Of a stretch of DNA of 64,000 bases, positions 32,837 through 46,522 are shown piece by piece. Position numbers and translations under genes: made by a program. Source of the stretch: Mycolicibacterium aubagnense (GTDB taxonomy: Bacteria > Actinomycetota > Actinomycetes > Mycobacteriales > Mycobacteriaceae); the NCBI RefSeq assembly GCF_010730955.1, contig NZ_AP022577.1, forward strand, positions 3,100,001-3,164,000, given 5' to 3'. Each line of letters starts with the position of its first letter. Position 1 is the first letter of the stretch. A model generated the notes under the pieces. It made no database searches, was not told the origin of the DNA, and saw nothing but the letters and a program-made list of their open reading frames with translations.

Positions 32837-33688
32837 GTGCGATTCGCCTTCAAAACCTCACCGCAAGACACCACCTGGTCGGACATGCTCGCCGTCTGGC
32901 AGGCCGCCGACGATATCGACGCCTTCGACTCCGGTTGGACCTTCGACCACTTCTATCCGATCTTCTCCGACTCCAGCGGCCCGTGCCTGGAGGGCTGGGT
33001 CACGCTGACCGCGCTGGCCCAGGCCACCACCCGGCTGCGGGTCGGCGTGCTGGTGACCGGCATTCACTACCGGCACCCGGCTGTCCTGGCCAACATGGCG
33101 TCAGCGTTGGACATCGTGTCGGGCGGCCGCCTCGAACTGGGAATCGGCGCCGGCTGGAACGAGGAGGAGTCCGGCGCCTACGGCATCGAGCTGGGCTCCG
33201 TCAAAGAGCGGTTCGACCGCTTCGAAGAGGCCTGCGCTGTGCTCAAGGGGCTCCTCACTCAGGACACGACGACGTTCGACGGGAAGTTCTACCAACTGAA
33301 GGACGCCCGCAACGAGCCGAAGGGGCCGCAGCAGCCGCACCCGCCATTCTGCATCGGCGGTAGCGGCGAGAAGCGCACCCTGAAAATCACCGCCAAATAC
33401 GCCGATCACTGGAACTTCGTCGGTGGTCCGCCCGAGGAGTTCGCCCGCAAGCGCGACGTCCTCGCCGCACATTGCGCCGATATCGGCCGCGATCCCAAGG
33501 AGATCACGTTGTCGGCCCACGTCCGGCTCGGCCAGGATCGGGACTACCGCAAGGTGGTCGACGAGGCCGCAGGCCTGGGTGCCGAAGGCCTGGATCTGGC
33601 GATCATCTACATCCCCCAGCCGCATGACCCCGCCGTACTCGAACCACTTGCCGAGGCGATCCGCGACTCCGGTCTGCAGACAGCCTGA
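32837..33688 (+). CDS. LLM-class F420-dependent oxidoreductase
   Basis: A 283-residue luciferase-like TIM barrel. The segments VGVLVTGIHYRHPAVLANMA, SGGRLELGIGAGWNEEE and FCIGGSGEKRTLKI are typical of F420-dependent members. GTG start at 32837. Substrate unknown; mycobacteria have many such enzymes. A terminator hairpin follows. Confidence 0.88.
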   Translation: MRFAFKTSPQDTTWSDMLAVWQAADDIDAFDSGWTFDHFYPIFSDSSGPCLEGWVTLTALAQATTRLRVGVLVTGIHYRHPAVLANMASALDIVSGGRLELGIGAGWNEEESGAYGIELGSVKERFDRFEEACAVLKGLLTQDTTTFDGKFYQLKDARNEPKGPQQPHPPFCIGGSGEKRTLKITAKYADHWNFVGGPPEEFARKRDVLAAHCADIGRDPKEITLSAHVRLGQDRDYRKVVDEAAGLGAEGLDLAIIYIPQPHDPAVLEPLAEAIRDSGLQTA

Positions 33689-33698
33689 GATACGGAAA

Positions 33699-33730
33699 CC
33701 GCCCGGAGCCGAGAAATCGGTTCCGGGCGG
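33699..33730 (+). terminator. Terminator after the F420-dependent oxidoreductase gene
   Basis: CCGCCCGGAGCCGA (33699-33712) pairs with TCGGTTCCGGGCGG (33717-33730) with one mismatch and a GAAA loop, 11 bases after the stop; a short T-containing stretch follows. Confidence 0.75.
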
Positions 33731-33830
33731 GCGTGGGTTCTTAATTATCGCGAAGTCACAAATTGGTAACGATCAGCAAATTCGCTGACGTTACCGCCGG
33801 CCGCACGTGGCCGAAGCGGTCGATCAGTCG

Positions 33831-33971
33831 CTAGACGCCGAAGCGGACCATGTCCGCCGCGGTGACCAGACGCTCGTTCTTGGCCGGAAACTCGCGGCTC
33901 TTGACCGGGTGGCGGAACAGGGACCAGGCAATACGGCCCATGCGCGAACGCGAAATCGGGTTGTTGTACAC
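33831..33971 (-). CDS. Small basic conserved protein
   Basis: A 46-residue protein beginning VYNNPISRSRMGRIAW. A GCAGGAG Shine-Dalgarno eight bases upstream selects the GTG at 33971. It is basic and Trp/Phe-containing (WSLFRHPVKSREFPAKNERL) with no membrane helix. The good ribosome-binding site and protein-like composition support it, but I cannot assign a function. The region upstream holds a perfect palindrome at 34148-34162. Confidence 0.6.
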   Translation of the reverse strand: MYNNPISRSRMGRIAWSLFRHPVKSREFPAKNERLVTAADMVRFGV

Positions 33972-34147
33972 GGTGATCACTCCTGCGGTCGGCGATTGGT
34001 TGCACCGTGGGGCCAGACTAACGCAAGGCCCTCGCGATTTCATTACAACGCCGGTCACCGGCAAACGTCCGGAGGCGCGCCGAAAGTAACTGCGGCGTGT
34101 CTGGTGTGACTGATGTGATTCATGTTGCGCGATAAGTCCTTAAAGCC

Positions 34148-34162
34148 CTCTTAAGTTAAGAG
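34148..34162. promoter_or_regulatory. Perfect 7-1-7 palindrome
   Basis: CTCTTAAGTTAAGAG is a perfect inverted repeat in an A+T-rich stretch between the deacetylase stop and the small basic protein gene, about 180 bases upstream of the latter's start. Likely an operator; protein unknown. Confidence 0.45.
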
Positions 34163-34217
34163 ATTGAACTCCCCCCAAGTGACCCACGAGACAATATGAG
34201 CTACATCACTTTTCGAA

Positions 34218-35057
34218 TCAGACAGGGAGTTCGCGCGGCTTCCGGAACACATCGTCGAGCGTGACGGTGCGCAGGTTGCGTTCCTTCAGCAGATCGACCA
34301 GTTGGCCATAAACGTGCGTCACCGGCAGGTGGTTCAGGTGTCCGATGACCACCGTCTGCTCGGTGAAGTACTTGCCCGCCATCTTGAGGATGTAGTCCTC
34401 GGTCACGATGTTCTCGTCACCCAGCGATCCCGTCCACATCGTCGGCGTCGAGTAGCCGAGCTCCGCGGCGATCCGGTCGACGATCGCGTTGTGGCTGCCA
34501 TAGGGCGGCCGGAAGTACGGCCGGGAGTCGACGCCGAAGGTCGACTGCAGGAACTTGTGGTTGCGCTCCAGCTGGTCGACGATCTCGTCCTTCGACAGTT
34601 TCGCCAGGTCCGGATGTGACCAAGTGTGGTTGCCCAACTGAATCTGCCCCGACTCGACCAACGGCAGCATCAGGTCCCGATTCTCGGTCCACGACTGATA
34701 CCTGCCGTTGACGAAGTAGGTGAGCCGCATCCCGGTGTCGCGCGCCAGTTTGGTGTACGCGCGCACCACCTCGGAACTCACGCCGTCGTCGAGCGTGATC
34801 GCGACTCGATTGCCGGCCACACCCGGCAGGCTGCTGAGTTCGCCGCCACCGGGCAACGCCAACTCCATGCCGCGCCTGACCGGTTCCGCCGGCGCCTTCG
34901 GCGGCGCCGCGGCCACGCTGGTGGCCGGACCGTCGACAGCGCATCGCGCCAGGCCGACCCCGGCGACCACCGAGGCCGACAAGCCCACCAAAAAGCGTCG
35001 CCGGCTCAGCTCGGAGCCGGCGAACAGGGATCCGGGGGTAGTGGAGTAGTTCGCCAT
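34218..35057 (-). CDS. Tat-exported polysaccharide deacetylase (NodB family)
   Basis: A 279-residue secreted carbohydrate esterase. The N-terminus is a twin-arginine signal (SRRRFLVGLSASVVAGVGLA), ending in a lipobox-like LARC, so it may be a lipoprotein. NodB motifs are visible: ITLDDG with the metal-binding Asp pair, HTWSHPDL for the two His ligands, RPPYGS and a C-terminal VIGHLNH. It probably removes acetyl groups from peptidoglycan or another envelope glycan. It stands between gltD and the small basic protein gene. Confidence 0.87.
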   Translation of the reverse strand: MANYSTTPGSLFAGSELSRRRFLVGLSASVVAGVGLARCAVDGPATSVAAAPPKAPAEPVRRGMELALPGGGELSSLPGVAGNRVAITLDDGVSSEVVRAYTKLARDTGMRLTYFVNGRYQSWTENRDLMLPLVESGQIQLGNHTWSHPDLAKLSKDEIVDQLERNHKFLQSTFGVDSRPYFRPPYGSHNAIVDRIAAELGYSTPTMWTGSLGDENIVTEDYILKMAGKYFTEQTVVIGHLNHLPVTHVYGQLVDLLKERNLRTVTLDDVFRKPRELPV

Positions 35058-35210
35058 AAGTATTCAGTTCTGGTCGATCGAGACCCGAACCGACTCATTG
35101 TGCAACTTTCGTAACACCAGCCTCACACGACACACCCGGATGTATCGAGCTGTTACCAAGGCCATTGACTGAACGCCCACACCGGGGAAGGCAGGTGGGC
35201 GCAGAAAGCA

Positions 35211-35245
35211 GTTCGCCGGCCCCAGGAAACCTGGGACCGGCGAAC
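35211..35245 (-). terminator. gltBD terminator hairpin
   Basis: A 16-base arm (35211-35226) pairs with 35230-35245 with one mismatch and an AAA loop, about 47 bases past the gltD stop. Confidence 0.75.
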
Positions 35246-35291
35246 GGAATGCCTAACTCAGCGCTGTGTCATCGGCTCTTCGCGCAAGCGC

Positions 35292-36750
35292 TCAGCGCTG
35301 AGGCGCAGCTGTCGGCTTGATCGGCTTCGGCAGCGCCGACTCACCCATCAGGTAGCGGTCGGCACCGGCGGCCGCGGCGCGACCCTCGGCGATGGCCCAC
35401 ACGATCAGCGACTGGCCGCGGCCCATGTCACCGGCTACGAACACGCCGGGCACAGTGGTCTGGAAGTCGTTGTCCCGGGCCACGTTTCCGCGGTCGGTCA
35501 GCTCCACACCCAGCTCGGTCAGCAGGCCTTCGCGCTCCGGGCCGACGAAGCCCATGGCCAGGAAGACGATGTCCGCCGGGAGTTCGAAGTCCGAACCCTC
35601 GACCTTCTCGAACCGGCCGGCCTTCATCACGACCTCATGCACCTTCAGTGCGGACACCTTGCCGTCGGTGCCCAGGAACTCCTCGGTGTTGACCGAGAAG
35701 ACGCGCTCGCCGCCCTCTTCGTGTGCCGAAGACACCCGGAACATCAGCGGGTAGGTCGGCCACGGGGTCGACTCGGCGCGCTCCTCCGGCGGACGCGGCA
35801 TGATCTCGAACTGGTGGACGCTCTCGGCACCCTGCCGGTGCGCGGTGCCCAGGCAGTCAGCGCCGGTGTCACCGCCACCGATGATGACGACCTTCTTACC
35901 CTTGGCCGTGATCGGCGGCTGGCCGTCCGGTCCGAGGACGTCGTCGCCGAGCTGAACGCGGTTGCCCCACGGCAGGTACTCCATGGCCTGGTGGATGCCG
36001 TCGAGCTCGCGGCCCGGGATCGGCAGGTCACGCCATGCGGTCGCGCCGCCGGCCAGGACCACCGCATCGAAGTCTTCCTGCAGCTGCTCGACGGTGAGGT
36101 CGACGCCGACGTTGACGCCGGTGCGGAACTGCGTACCCTCGGCCGCCATCTGCTCCAGACGACGGTCGATGTGCCGCTTCTCCATCTTGAATTCCGGGAT
36201 GCCGTAGCGCAGCAGGCCGCCGATGCGGTCGGCCCGCTCGAAGACGGTCACGTCATGTCCGGCGCGGGTGAGCTGCTGGGCAGCGGCCAGACCGGCCGGT
36301 CCGGAACCGACGACGGCGACCGTCTTGCCGGTCTTCACGTCCGGAACCATCGGCTTGACCCAGCCCTTGTCGAAGGCGTTGTCGATGAGCTCGACCTCGA
36401 CCTGCTTGATGGTCACCGGGTCCTGGTTGATGCCGAGGACGCACGACGCCTCACACGGTGCCGGGCACAGCCGCCCGGTGAACTCCGGGAAGTTGTTGGT
36501 GGCGTGCAGGCGCTCGATGCCGTCACGCCAGCGGTCCCGGTACACCAGGTCGTTCCACTCGGGGATCAGGTTCCCCAGCGGACAACCGTTGTGGCAGAAC
36601 GGGATACCGCAGTCCATGCAGCGCGAAGCCTGGACCTGCAGGGTCTCCTTCGAGAACTCCTCGTAGACCTCTTTCCAGTCCTTGAGGCGCAGGTCGACCG
36701 GCCGGCGAACCGGGGTCTGACGGTGGGTGTGCTTGAGGAAGCCGTTCGGA

Positions 36751-36758
<8 letters not shown>
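35292..36758 (-). CDS. gltD: Glutamate synthase (NADPH) small subunit
   Basis: A 488-residue FAD/Fe-S protein that passes electrons from NADPH to GltB in ammonia assimilation. The N-terminal cysteine clusters [14 protein letters not shown] and [12 protein letters not shown] hold 4Fe-4S centres; the FAD motif is [15 protein letters not shown] and the NADPH motif [16 protein letters not shown] 36758 gives [10 protein letters not shown] and exactly the M. tuberculosis length. It overlaps the gltB stop by eight bases. Confidence 0.96.
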
Positions 36759-41358
<4,600 letters not shown>

Positions 41359-41908
41359 TCCCACCTAACCCTTCACCATCTTCTTTACGAAGCATCGCTT
41401 GACCGCCGCTTTTCAGCGGCGCCAGCGGACTGAGCGACGGTATGCCAGCGTGCAGCACTGAACGACGGGCCGTCCCGCTCGCCTCGATTGAGACAAAACG
41501 ATATGACAAACCCGGCCTGACATGCCAACTTAGGCAGACCTAATGAGGTTGCTGCGACTGTGGTCGACAACACTCTGAAGCTACCGGTCGGTAGGTCCAA
41601 TTGTATTGGAGCCCTTGCGGTTTCGCCAATCGATTCCGGTCACATCCAGACGGGGACCGCCCGCACCACTGGCCACAACACCCGATAGCTATTTGCTGAA
41701 AATCACATTTGCGCAGGCTGTTACCAAATATTTATTTGCTACAAAGATTGCTCAGATTCTTAGATTCGCCGCCTGCCACCGAGCAACCTCCGGTCACCTT
41801 TGGGCGGCTGTTCAGCAACGAGCGGCGGTTCCGCCGCCCATCGGTGAGACGCTCGAACTGCGGTTTGCTGACCCGGCGTTTTCGATTCGAAGTGGAGGGT
41901 TTGACCAA
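41359..41908. other. gltB-aqpZ divergent intergenic region
   Basis: A 550-base gap without a convincing gene. It holds a hairpin in the gltB leader (CGCCGCT-TTTC-AGCGGCG, 41404-41421), a dyad TTAGGCAGACCTAA (41530-41543), and an unusually A+T-rich stretch around 41690-41765. A GGAGG lies ahead of the aqpZ start. This is where the M. tuberculosis-like gene order ends and the methylotrophy island begins. Confidence 0.55.
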
Positions 41909-42628
41909 ATGAGTGCTCCCACGATGACACACAAGCTGGCGGCGGAGGCCGTCGGCACGTTCTGGCTGGTGCTCGGCGGCTGCGGAGCCGCGGTGTTCGC
42001 CGCCAACCCGAGTGAACACACCTCGGTGGGCATCGGATTCCTCGGTGTCGCAATCGCTTTCGGCCTGACAGTGCTCACGGGCGTGTACGCGTTCGGCTCC
42101 GTGTCCGGCGGTCATTTCAACCCGGCCGTCACACTGGGCGCCGCCCTGGCCCGCCGCATCGAATGGAAGGCCCTGCCGGCGTACTGGATCGCCCAGGTCG
42201 TCGGCGGTCTGGTCGCCGGCGGGGTGATCTACTGGGTCGGCACCGGTCAGCCAGGCTGGAGCGCCACCGGGAACATGGCCGCCAACGGGTTCGGCGACCA
42301 TTCACCGGAACATTTCGGCCTCACCTCGGTGATCATCATCGAGATCGTGCTGACCGCGATGTTCCTGCTGGTGATCCTGGGCTCCACCGACGCCCGGGCA
42401 CCCAAGGGATTCGCCGGCCTGTCCATCGGACTGTCCCTGACCCTGATCCACCTGATCTCGATCCCGATCTCCAACACGTCGGTCAACCCGGCCCGCTCCA
42501 CCGCCGTCGCGTTCTTCAACGGGAACGGGGCGCCGACGCAGCTCTGGGTGTTCTGGCTGGCACCGCTGGTCGGGGCCGCGGTCGCCGGCGTCGCCTACCC
42601 GCTGCTGTTCGGTAAGGCCTCGGACTAG
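41909..42628 (+). CDS. aqpZ: Aquaporin Z-type channel
   Basis: A 239-residue MIP-family channel with six helices and both NPA boxes (GHFNPAVTLG near residue 69, SVNPARSTAV near 192). The narrow-type selectivity filter region (EAVGTFWLVLGGCG) points to a water channel more than a glycerol facilitator. The ATG at 41909 follows GGAGGG. It marks the edge of the RuMP island and is oriented opposite to pfkA; any link with methylotrophy is open. Confidence 0.9.
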   Translation: MSAPTMTHKLAAEAVGTFWLVLGGCGAAVFAANPSEHTSVGIGFLGVAIAFGLTVLTGVYAFGSVSGGHFNPAVTLGAALARRIEWKALPAYWIAQVVGGLVAGGVIYWVGTGQPGWSATGNMAANGFGDHSPEHFGLTSVIIIEIVLTAMFLLVILGSTDARAPKGFAGLSIGLSLTLIHLISIPISNTSVNPARSTAVAFFNGNGAPTQLWVFWLAPLVGAAVAGVAYPLLFGKASD

Positions 42629-42711
42629 ATCGGGGCTCGATTCCCACAAATTTGGGATCGCCTGGCGCGCAACGCATATCGGATTGCGCGCCAGGCCACT
42701 GCCGTGGCAGG

Positions 42712-43737
42712 TCAGCCGAACAGAAGCGCGGCTTCCTCGTAGCGCCGCTGCGGAACGGCCTTGAGCTTGCCAAGGGCCTCCGCAAAGCTCACATGGTCGA
42801 TCTCTGTGCCCTTCAGCGCCACCATCGTGCCCCAGCACCCGTCAACCACAGAGTCGATCGCCGCCATGCCCAGCCGGGTGGCCAGGACCCGATCGAACGC
42901 TGACGGCACGCCGCCGCGCTGGATGTGGCCAAGGATGGTTGCGCGGGTCTCGATGCCGGTACGGGCTTCGATCTCCGGGGCCAGCTGATCTGCGATCCCA
43001 CCGAGCCGCGGACGGCCGAAGGCGTCCAGCCCACGCTCGGAATGCGGGGACTCCATGTGTTCGGGAACGAACCCTTCGGCCACCACTATCAGTGGCGCCC
43101 GTCCGCGGGAGTGTGCGCCCTTGGCCCACTGGACGATCTGCTCGATACCGATCTTCTGCTCGGGGATGAGGATGGCGTGGGCACAGGCCGCCATGCCGGC
43201 GTGCAACGCGATCCAGCCCGCGTGCCGGCCCATCACCTCGGCGATCATGCAGCGGTGGTGCGACTCGCCGGTGGTGCGCAGCCGGTCGATCGCTTCCGTG
43301 GCAATCTGCACGGCGGTGTCGAAACCGAACGTGTAGTCCGTGGCGTCGAGGTCGTTGTCCACCGTCTTCGGCACGCCCACGATCTTCAGACCGGCGTCGC
43401 TCAGCCGCTTGGCTGCAGCCAACGTGCCCTCGCCGCCGATGGCGATGATCGCGTCGATGCCGAGCCGATCCAGGTGCGCCTTGATGACCTCGGGACCACC
43501 GCCGTTGTCGAACGGGTTGGTGCGTGAGGTGCCCAGGATGGTGCCGCCCTGCTTCGCGATACCGCGGATCGCCGTACGGGGAAGATCGATGATGTCGGCC
43601 TCGACCACGCCGCGCCAGCCGTCCAAGAATCCAACGAACTCGTGACCGTAGACGGTAATGCCTTTGAGCACGGCGCCGCGGATCACCGCATTCAAACCGG
43701 GGCAGTCGCCACCGCTGGTCAGAATTCCTATTTTCAT
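42712..43737 (-). CDS. pfkA: 6-phosphofructokinase (RuMP-cluster paralogue)
   Basis: A 341-residue phosphofructokinase. The phosphoryl-donor loop GGEGT (Gly at the position that is Asp in pyrophosphate enzymes) together with PKTVDND suggests an ATP enzyme of the actinobacterial group; the substrate site is TTGESHHRCMIAEVMGRHAGW. It follows hxlB and a cupin gene in the leftward unit and supplies fructose-1,6-bisphosphate to the clustered fba, as in the FBP-aldolase variant of the RuMP cycle. A housekeeping copy is expected elsewhere. Confidence 0.92.
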   Translation of the reverse strand: MKIGILTSGGDCPGLNAVIRGAVLKGITVYGHEFVGFLDGWRGVVEADIIDLPRTAIRGIAKQGGTILGTSRTNPFDNGGGPEVIKAHLDRLGIDAIIAIGGEGTLAAAKRLSDAGLKIVGVPKTVDNDLDATDYTFGFDTAVQIATEAIDRLRTTGESHHRCMIAEVMGRHAGWIALHAGMAACAHAILIPEQKIGIEQIVQWAKGAHSRGRAPLIVVAEGFVPEHMESPHSERGLDAFGRPRLGGIADQLAPEIEARTGIETRATILGHIQRGGVPSAFDRVLATRLGMAAIDSVVDGCWGTMVALKGTEIDHVSFAEALGKLKAVPQRRYEEAALLFG

Positions 43738-43886
43738 GTTTCGACTCAGATCGTAGGAGAGGGTTTACCGGAGCATCACGCTGTCCTATTGCGGCGCAAC
43801 ATCTTTGAAACGCCGCTACTTGTTGTTCTGCGGCGGCGAGGTGCCGTCGGCGAAGCGTCGTGATCCCGTCGAACACCATCCTGCCG

Positions 43887-43994
43887 CGCAGCCGACGGGG
43901 GAAGTCCCCGTCGGCTGCGTCGGACAGCGTCTGGTTGATGCGGGTAAGGGCAAGGGCCTCAGCAGAATTCAACTGTCCGGCCCGAGCGGGCCGG
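43887..43994 (-). terminator. Two hairpins between cupin and pfkA
   Basis: A 14-bp perfect stem (43887-43900 with 43906-43919, loop GAAGT) and a second stem (CCGGCCC 43977-43983 with GGGCCGG 43988-43994) lie between the cupin stop and the pfkA start. They may attenuate or stabilise the hxlB-cupin transcript rather than end it. Confidence 0.55.
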
Positions 43995-44034
43995 CCGGGC
44001 GCGGGGCGTGCCCGCGGACCCGGCCAGCGCTGAA

Positions 44035-44397
44035 TCAGGCCGCGTAGACCACGAAGAACTTGCGGATCCGTTCCTGGATTTCCCAGGTTCCCTTCCACCC
44101 GACCGGGAAAAAGGCGGCAGATCCAGCCTCCAGGGTGACGGGGGCCGTGCCGTCCTGGGTGATGACCATGCGTCCTTCGAGGACGTGGATGGCTTCGCCC
44201 CGCTCGGTGAACTCCCAGCGGGAAAGACCCGGCTGGGCCTCCCAGACGCCGGAACGGATGCCGTGGTCTTCGTCGATGAAGGGAACCGAAGAACGCACTC
44301 CGATCGGGTCGCCCAACACCTCGGCCGACGGCTGGCCGAGCAGAGTCTCTTCGAGCTGCTCTCCGAAGCGGTCAACGGGCCGGAAGGTCTGGTTCAT
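44035..44397 (-). CDS. Cupin_3 (DUF861) small protein
   Basis: A 120-residue single-domain cupin. The beta-barrel segments WEFTERGEAIHVLEGRMVI and AGSAAFFPVGWKGTWEI are typical of the DUF861/cupin_3 group. It lies 95 bases after hxlB and about 300 bases before pfkA, all leftward. One of three cupins in the island. It could be a small-molecule isomerase or sensor in formaldehyde or sugar-phosphate handling; there is no direct evidence. Confidence 0.8.
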   Translation of the reverse strand: MNQTFRPVDRFGEQLEETLLGQPSAEVLGDPIGVRSSVPFIDEDHGIRSGVWEAQPGLSRWEFTERGEAIHVLEGRMVITQDGTAPVTLEAGSAAFFPVGWKGTWEIQERIRKFFVVYAA

Positions 44398-44492
44398 GGG
44401 GTTTGATTACCTTTCTGCTTACCGAATGGAGGCACGGTGCCCCCGCGGTGGTCCTGACAAGATTCAGGCGAGTTGGGCCGTCACAGCCCGGG

Positions 44493-45086
44493 TCATTCGA
44501 GGTTGGCGTGCCGAAGCCACAGCTCTTCGGCCTGAATATCGGCGTGATCCCACAGCGACTGGAACACCGCGTCGGTGACGACAAACAGCACCTGTTCGAA
44601 CAACGAACCGGCGTACTGCTGCGAGGCGTTGGAACCGTGATCGGTCTTCTGCGCGGCGGGGATGATCACCACCGCATCGCAGAGCGCGGCCAGCGGCGAA
44701 TCCGCGTTGGTCGTGAACGCCGCTACCCGGGCACCCGACTTCTTCGCCGTTTCAGCCGACTTCACCACGCCCGAGGTCGTACCCGACCCGGAGGCGACCA
44801 GAAGCAAATCCCCCGCACCGATCGCCGGTGTGGTGGTGTCGCCGGCGACATGCACGTTCAAGCCGAGGTGCATCAGCCGCATCGCAGCCATCCGCAACAC
44901 CAGCCCACTACGGCCTGCCCCGGCGGCGAACACGCGTGCCGACTCCGTCAGAAGCCGAGCGAGATCAGCGACCTGCTGCACATCGACTTTGGCCGCGGTA
45001 CCCGTGATCTCGTCACCGACAAGCGACAAGTTCCGGACGAGCACATCCCCGGTTACTCTCGCGCCGAGATCGGTTGTGACAGTCAT
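44493..45086 (-). CDS. hxlB: 6-phospho-3-hexuloisomerase
   Basis: A 197-residue SIS-domain isomerase turning hexulose-6-phosphate (from HxlA) into fructose-6-phosphate, the second step of RuMP formaldehyde fixation. The SIS core is AAGAGRSGLVLRM, LLLVASGSGTTSGVV and a conserved DHGSNASQQYAGSLFEQ stretch. GAGGAG precedes the ATG. The C-terminus EELWLRHANLE recurs as a fragment near hxlA at 59465-59505. First gene of its unit, downstream of one copy of the island's shared element. Confidence 0.93.
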   Translation of the reverse strand: MTVTTDLGARVTGDVLVRNLSLVGDEITGTAAKVDVQQVADLARLLTESARVFAAGAGRSGLVLRMAAMRLMHLGLNVHVAGDTTTPAIGAGDLLLVASGSGTTSGVVKSAETAKKSGARVAAFTTNADSPLAALCDAVVIIPAAQKTDHGSNASQQYAGSLFEQVLFVVTDAVFQSLWDHADIQAEELWLRHANLE

Positions 45087-45561
45087 ATTTTCATCTCCTC
45101 GTACAGCGATGGCCTCGACACCTATCGTGCGGTCGTTCACGGGTGGGGGGAACGCCAATTTGGGATGGTTCGATCTACCCGTTTGTGTAGGCGGCGGCGT
45201 ACGCACCCCTGGTGGCCATGGACCCGGTAACACGCCGCGGCGTGGGGTCGGCGCCGAACGCCTCCCCGAATAGCCGGTTCCCGGCCCTACTTTCAGCTCC
45301 CAGCAACGTCCCAGAATGTGACCCTTGACACACCCGCAGGCGGGGTGTTCCATTCATACCGGTGAACAACGTGTCTTGTAAGGAAACATTGGCGGTCATC
45401 GTCAGAGCCGCCGCGAGGGACGTTCGATTGCCACATGCCGGTAACTCCGCCACGAGACAGCCGACATCCGCTGAATCACCAATTCGGCGCTCACGGCCTT
45501 CTGGCATTTCCCGATGCCGGGCGGAATCGCGACTCACCGCTTCAGGAAGAGGTAAATTGCC
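45087..45561. other. Divergent promoter region, hxlB / APC-permease operon
   Basis: About 475 bases without a gene. It holds the third copy of the RuMP regulatory element (45141-45191), about 90 bases from the hxlB start. Toward the other side a TTGACA (45325-45330) followed by a C/G-rich dyad may serve the rightward operon; AGGAAGAGG precedes its first ATG. Confidence 0.55.
45141..45191 (-). promoter_or_regulatory. RuMP regulatory element, copy C (upstream of hxlB)
   Basis: Aligns without gaps to copy B (59598-59649) at about 72% identity, including GGGTGGGGG, GGTTC and CTACCC-N4 blocks in identical spacing. It lies upstream of hxlB on the same side as the other copies lie from tkt and hxlA. 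Confidence 0.6.
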
Positions 45562-45903
45562 ATGAATCCAGCGCTCGACGCACGAATTCACACCATGTTC
45601 ATGCGGGATGTCATCATCGCCTCCACACTCGCGGCAGCGATGTGGGCGACATTGATATTCGTGTTCACCGCCGCTTTCAGCGTCATCGACAGCACCGCCG
45701 TCAAAGCAATACTCGCAATTGCGTTCGCTGTCTTGGGCGTATTCAACTCAATGGGACTATTGTCCATGAGCCGTCGTTACAAGATCGAGCGTGAGCATGT
45801 GTATGGCGAGGATATCCATCACATCGATGCGAATCGCCAGGCCCGGAAGGCCATTCGGAATTCCCGCCAGGCGACCCGCTCTTTGGCAACGAGCCCAGCA
45901 TGA
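45562..45903 (+). CDS. Small two-helix membrane protein, first gene of permease operon
   Basis: A 113-residue protein with two membrane helices (IIASTLAAAMWATLIFVFTAAF and AILAIAFAVLGVFNSMGLL) and a basic, His-containing cytoplasmic tail (RRYKIEREHVYGEDIHHIDA). AGGAAGAGG lies before the ATG. Its stop overlaps the next ATG (ATGA). I know no family for it; it travels with two other small membrane proteins and an APC permease, so an accessory role is likely. Confidence 0.7.
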   Translation: MNPALDARIHTMFMRDVIIASTLAAAMWATLIFVFTAAFSVIDSTAVKAILAIAFAVLGVFNSMGLLSMSRRYKIEREHVYGEDIHHIDANRQARKAIRNSRQATRSLATSPA

Positions 45904-46325
45904 CAAGCGCCACGTCAACGTCGACGAGGCAAAGCGGCGCTGGACAATTCATCGATGCCGCGACTTTGATCGGTCTGCTGTTCATCACATTGTTCGTCAC
46001 CACATTCGTCTTCGCGCAGGCAGACGAGGCGCCGAGCGCGGAGCAGACGAAAACCATCTCGCAGCTCAATATCAGCCCGGCCGAAAAACGACAGTTCGAA
46101 CTCATGAAGTCCAAGGGCATGGTAGACGATGCCACGGCCACAGAACTCGTCAAGAACAACACGCCGAGCAACAACAAGTACTCAATCGAATGGCTTCCGT
46201 TGATCGGTATCACCGCGTTGGCAGCGGCGTACCTGGCATTTGTTTATCTCATGTCATTCCGCGAATACGGCGAAGTCATCACGGCCAGGTTTGGACCGCG
46301 ATTCCAACGAGACGAGGAATCATGA
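45900..46325 (+). CDS. Small membrane protein with extracytoplasmic loop, permease operon
   Basis: A 141-residue protein. Helix one (IDAATLIGLLFITLFVTTFVF) ends in AQA, which also looks like a signal-peptidase site. A polar helical loop of about 65 residues follows (KTISQLNISPAEKRQFELMK), then helix two (WLPLIGITALAAAYLAFVYLM) and a short basic tail. ATGA overlaps join it to both neighbours. The loop would face outside and could bind substrate or a partner. No recognised family. Confidence 0.7.
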   Translation: MTSATSTSTRQSGAGQFIDAATLIGLLFITLFVTTFVFAQADEAPSAEQTKTISQLNISPAEKRQFELMKSKGMVDDATATELVKNNTPSNNKYSIEWLPLIGITALAAAYLAFVYLMSFREYGEVITARFGPRFQRDEES

Positions 46326-46522
46326 ACTTTTGGACTCTTCTTGAAAACGGCGCCTGGGTTCTGTCCGCGCTCGTGGCCAGTTGGTTGCTGTACGACGCAT
46401 ACCGCGTCGGCCGCGACTACGACGAGGACTTCCTCGTCCACACCGTCGAGGATCTCGGCGAGGACGCGGAATGGCAGCACGCGACCGCCGAGTCGCATGA
46501 CACAGAAAGGCACCCCTCATGA
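46322..46522 (+). CDS. Single-helix acidic-tailed membrane peptide, permease operon
   Basis: A 66-residue peptide with one N-terminal helix (LENGAWVLSALVASWLLYDAY) and an acidic, His-containing cytoplasmic tail (DYDEDFLVHTVEDLGEDAEW). Its ATG overlaps the stop of the preceding gene and its stop overlaps the permease ATG (ATGA on both sides), so it is made together with the permease. It resembles the small subunits seen with some transporters only in layout. Function unknown. Confidence 0.68.
   Translation: MNFWTLLENGAWVLSALVASWLLYDAYRVGRDYDEDFLVHTVEDLGEDAEWQHATAESHDTERHPS

Noticed and set aside
41530..41543. TTAGGCAGACCTAA as an IdeR box for gltB
   Set aside because: The dyad has the right ends but the centre is too short for the 19-bp IdeR consensus, and iron control of gltB is not expected.
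42842..44098. A 418-codon frame running from the pfkA upstream region through pfkA in another frame
   Set aside because: It lies out of frame with the clear pfkA product and its N-terminal part covers two terminator-like hairpins; no homology recognised.
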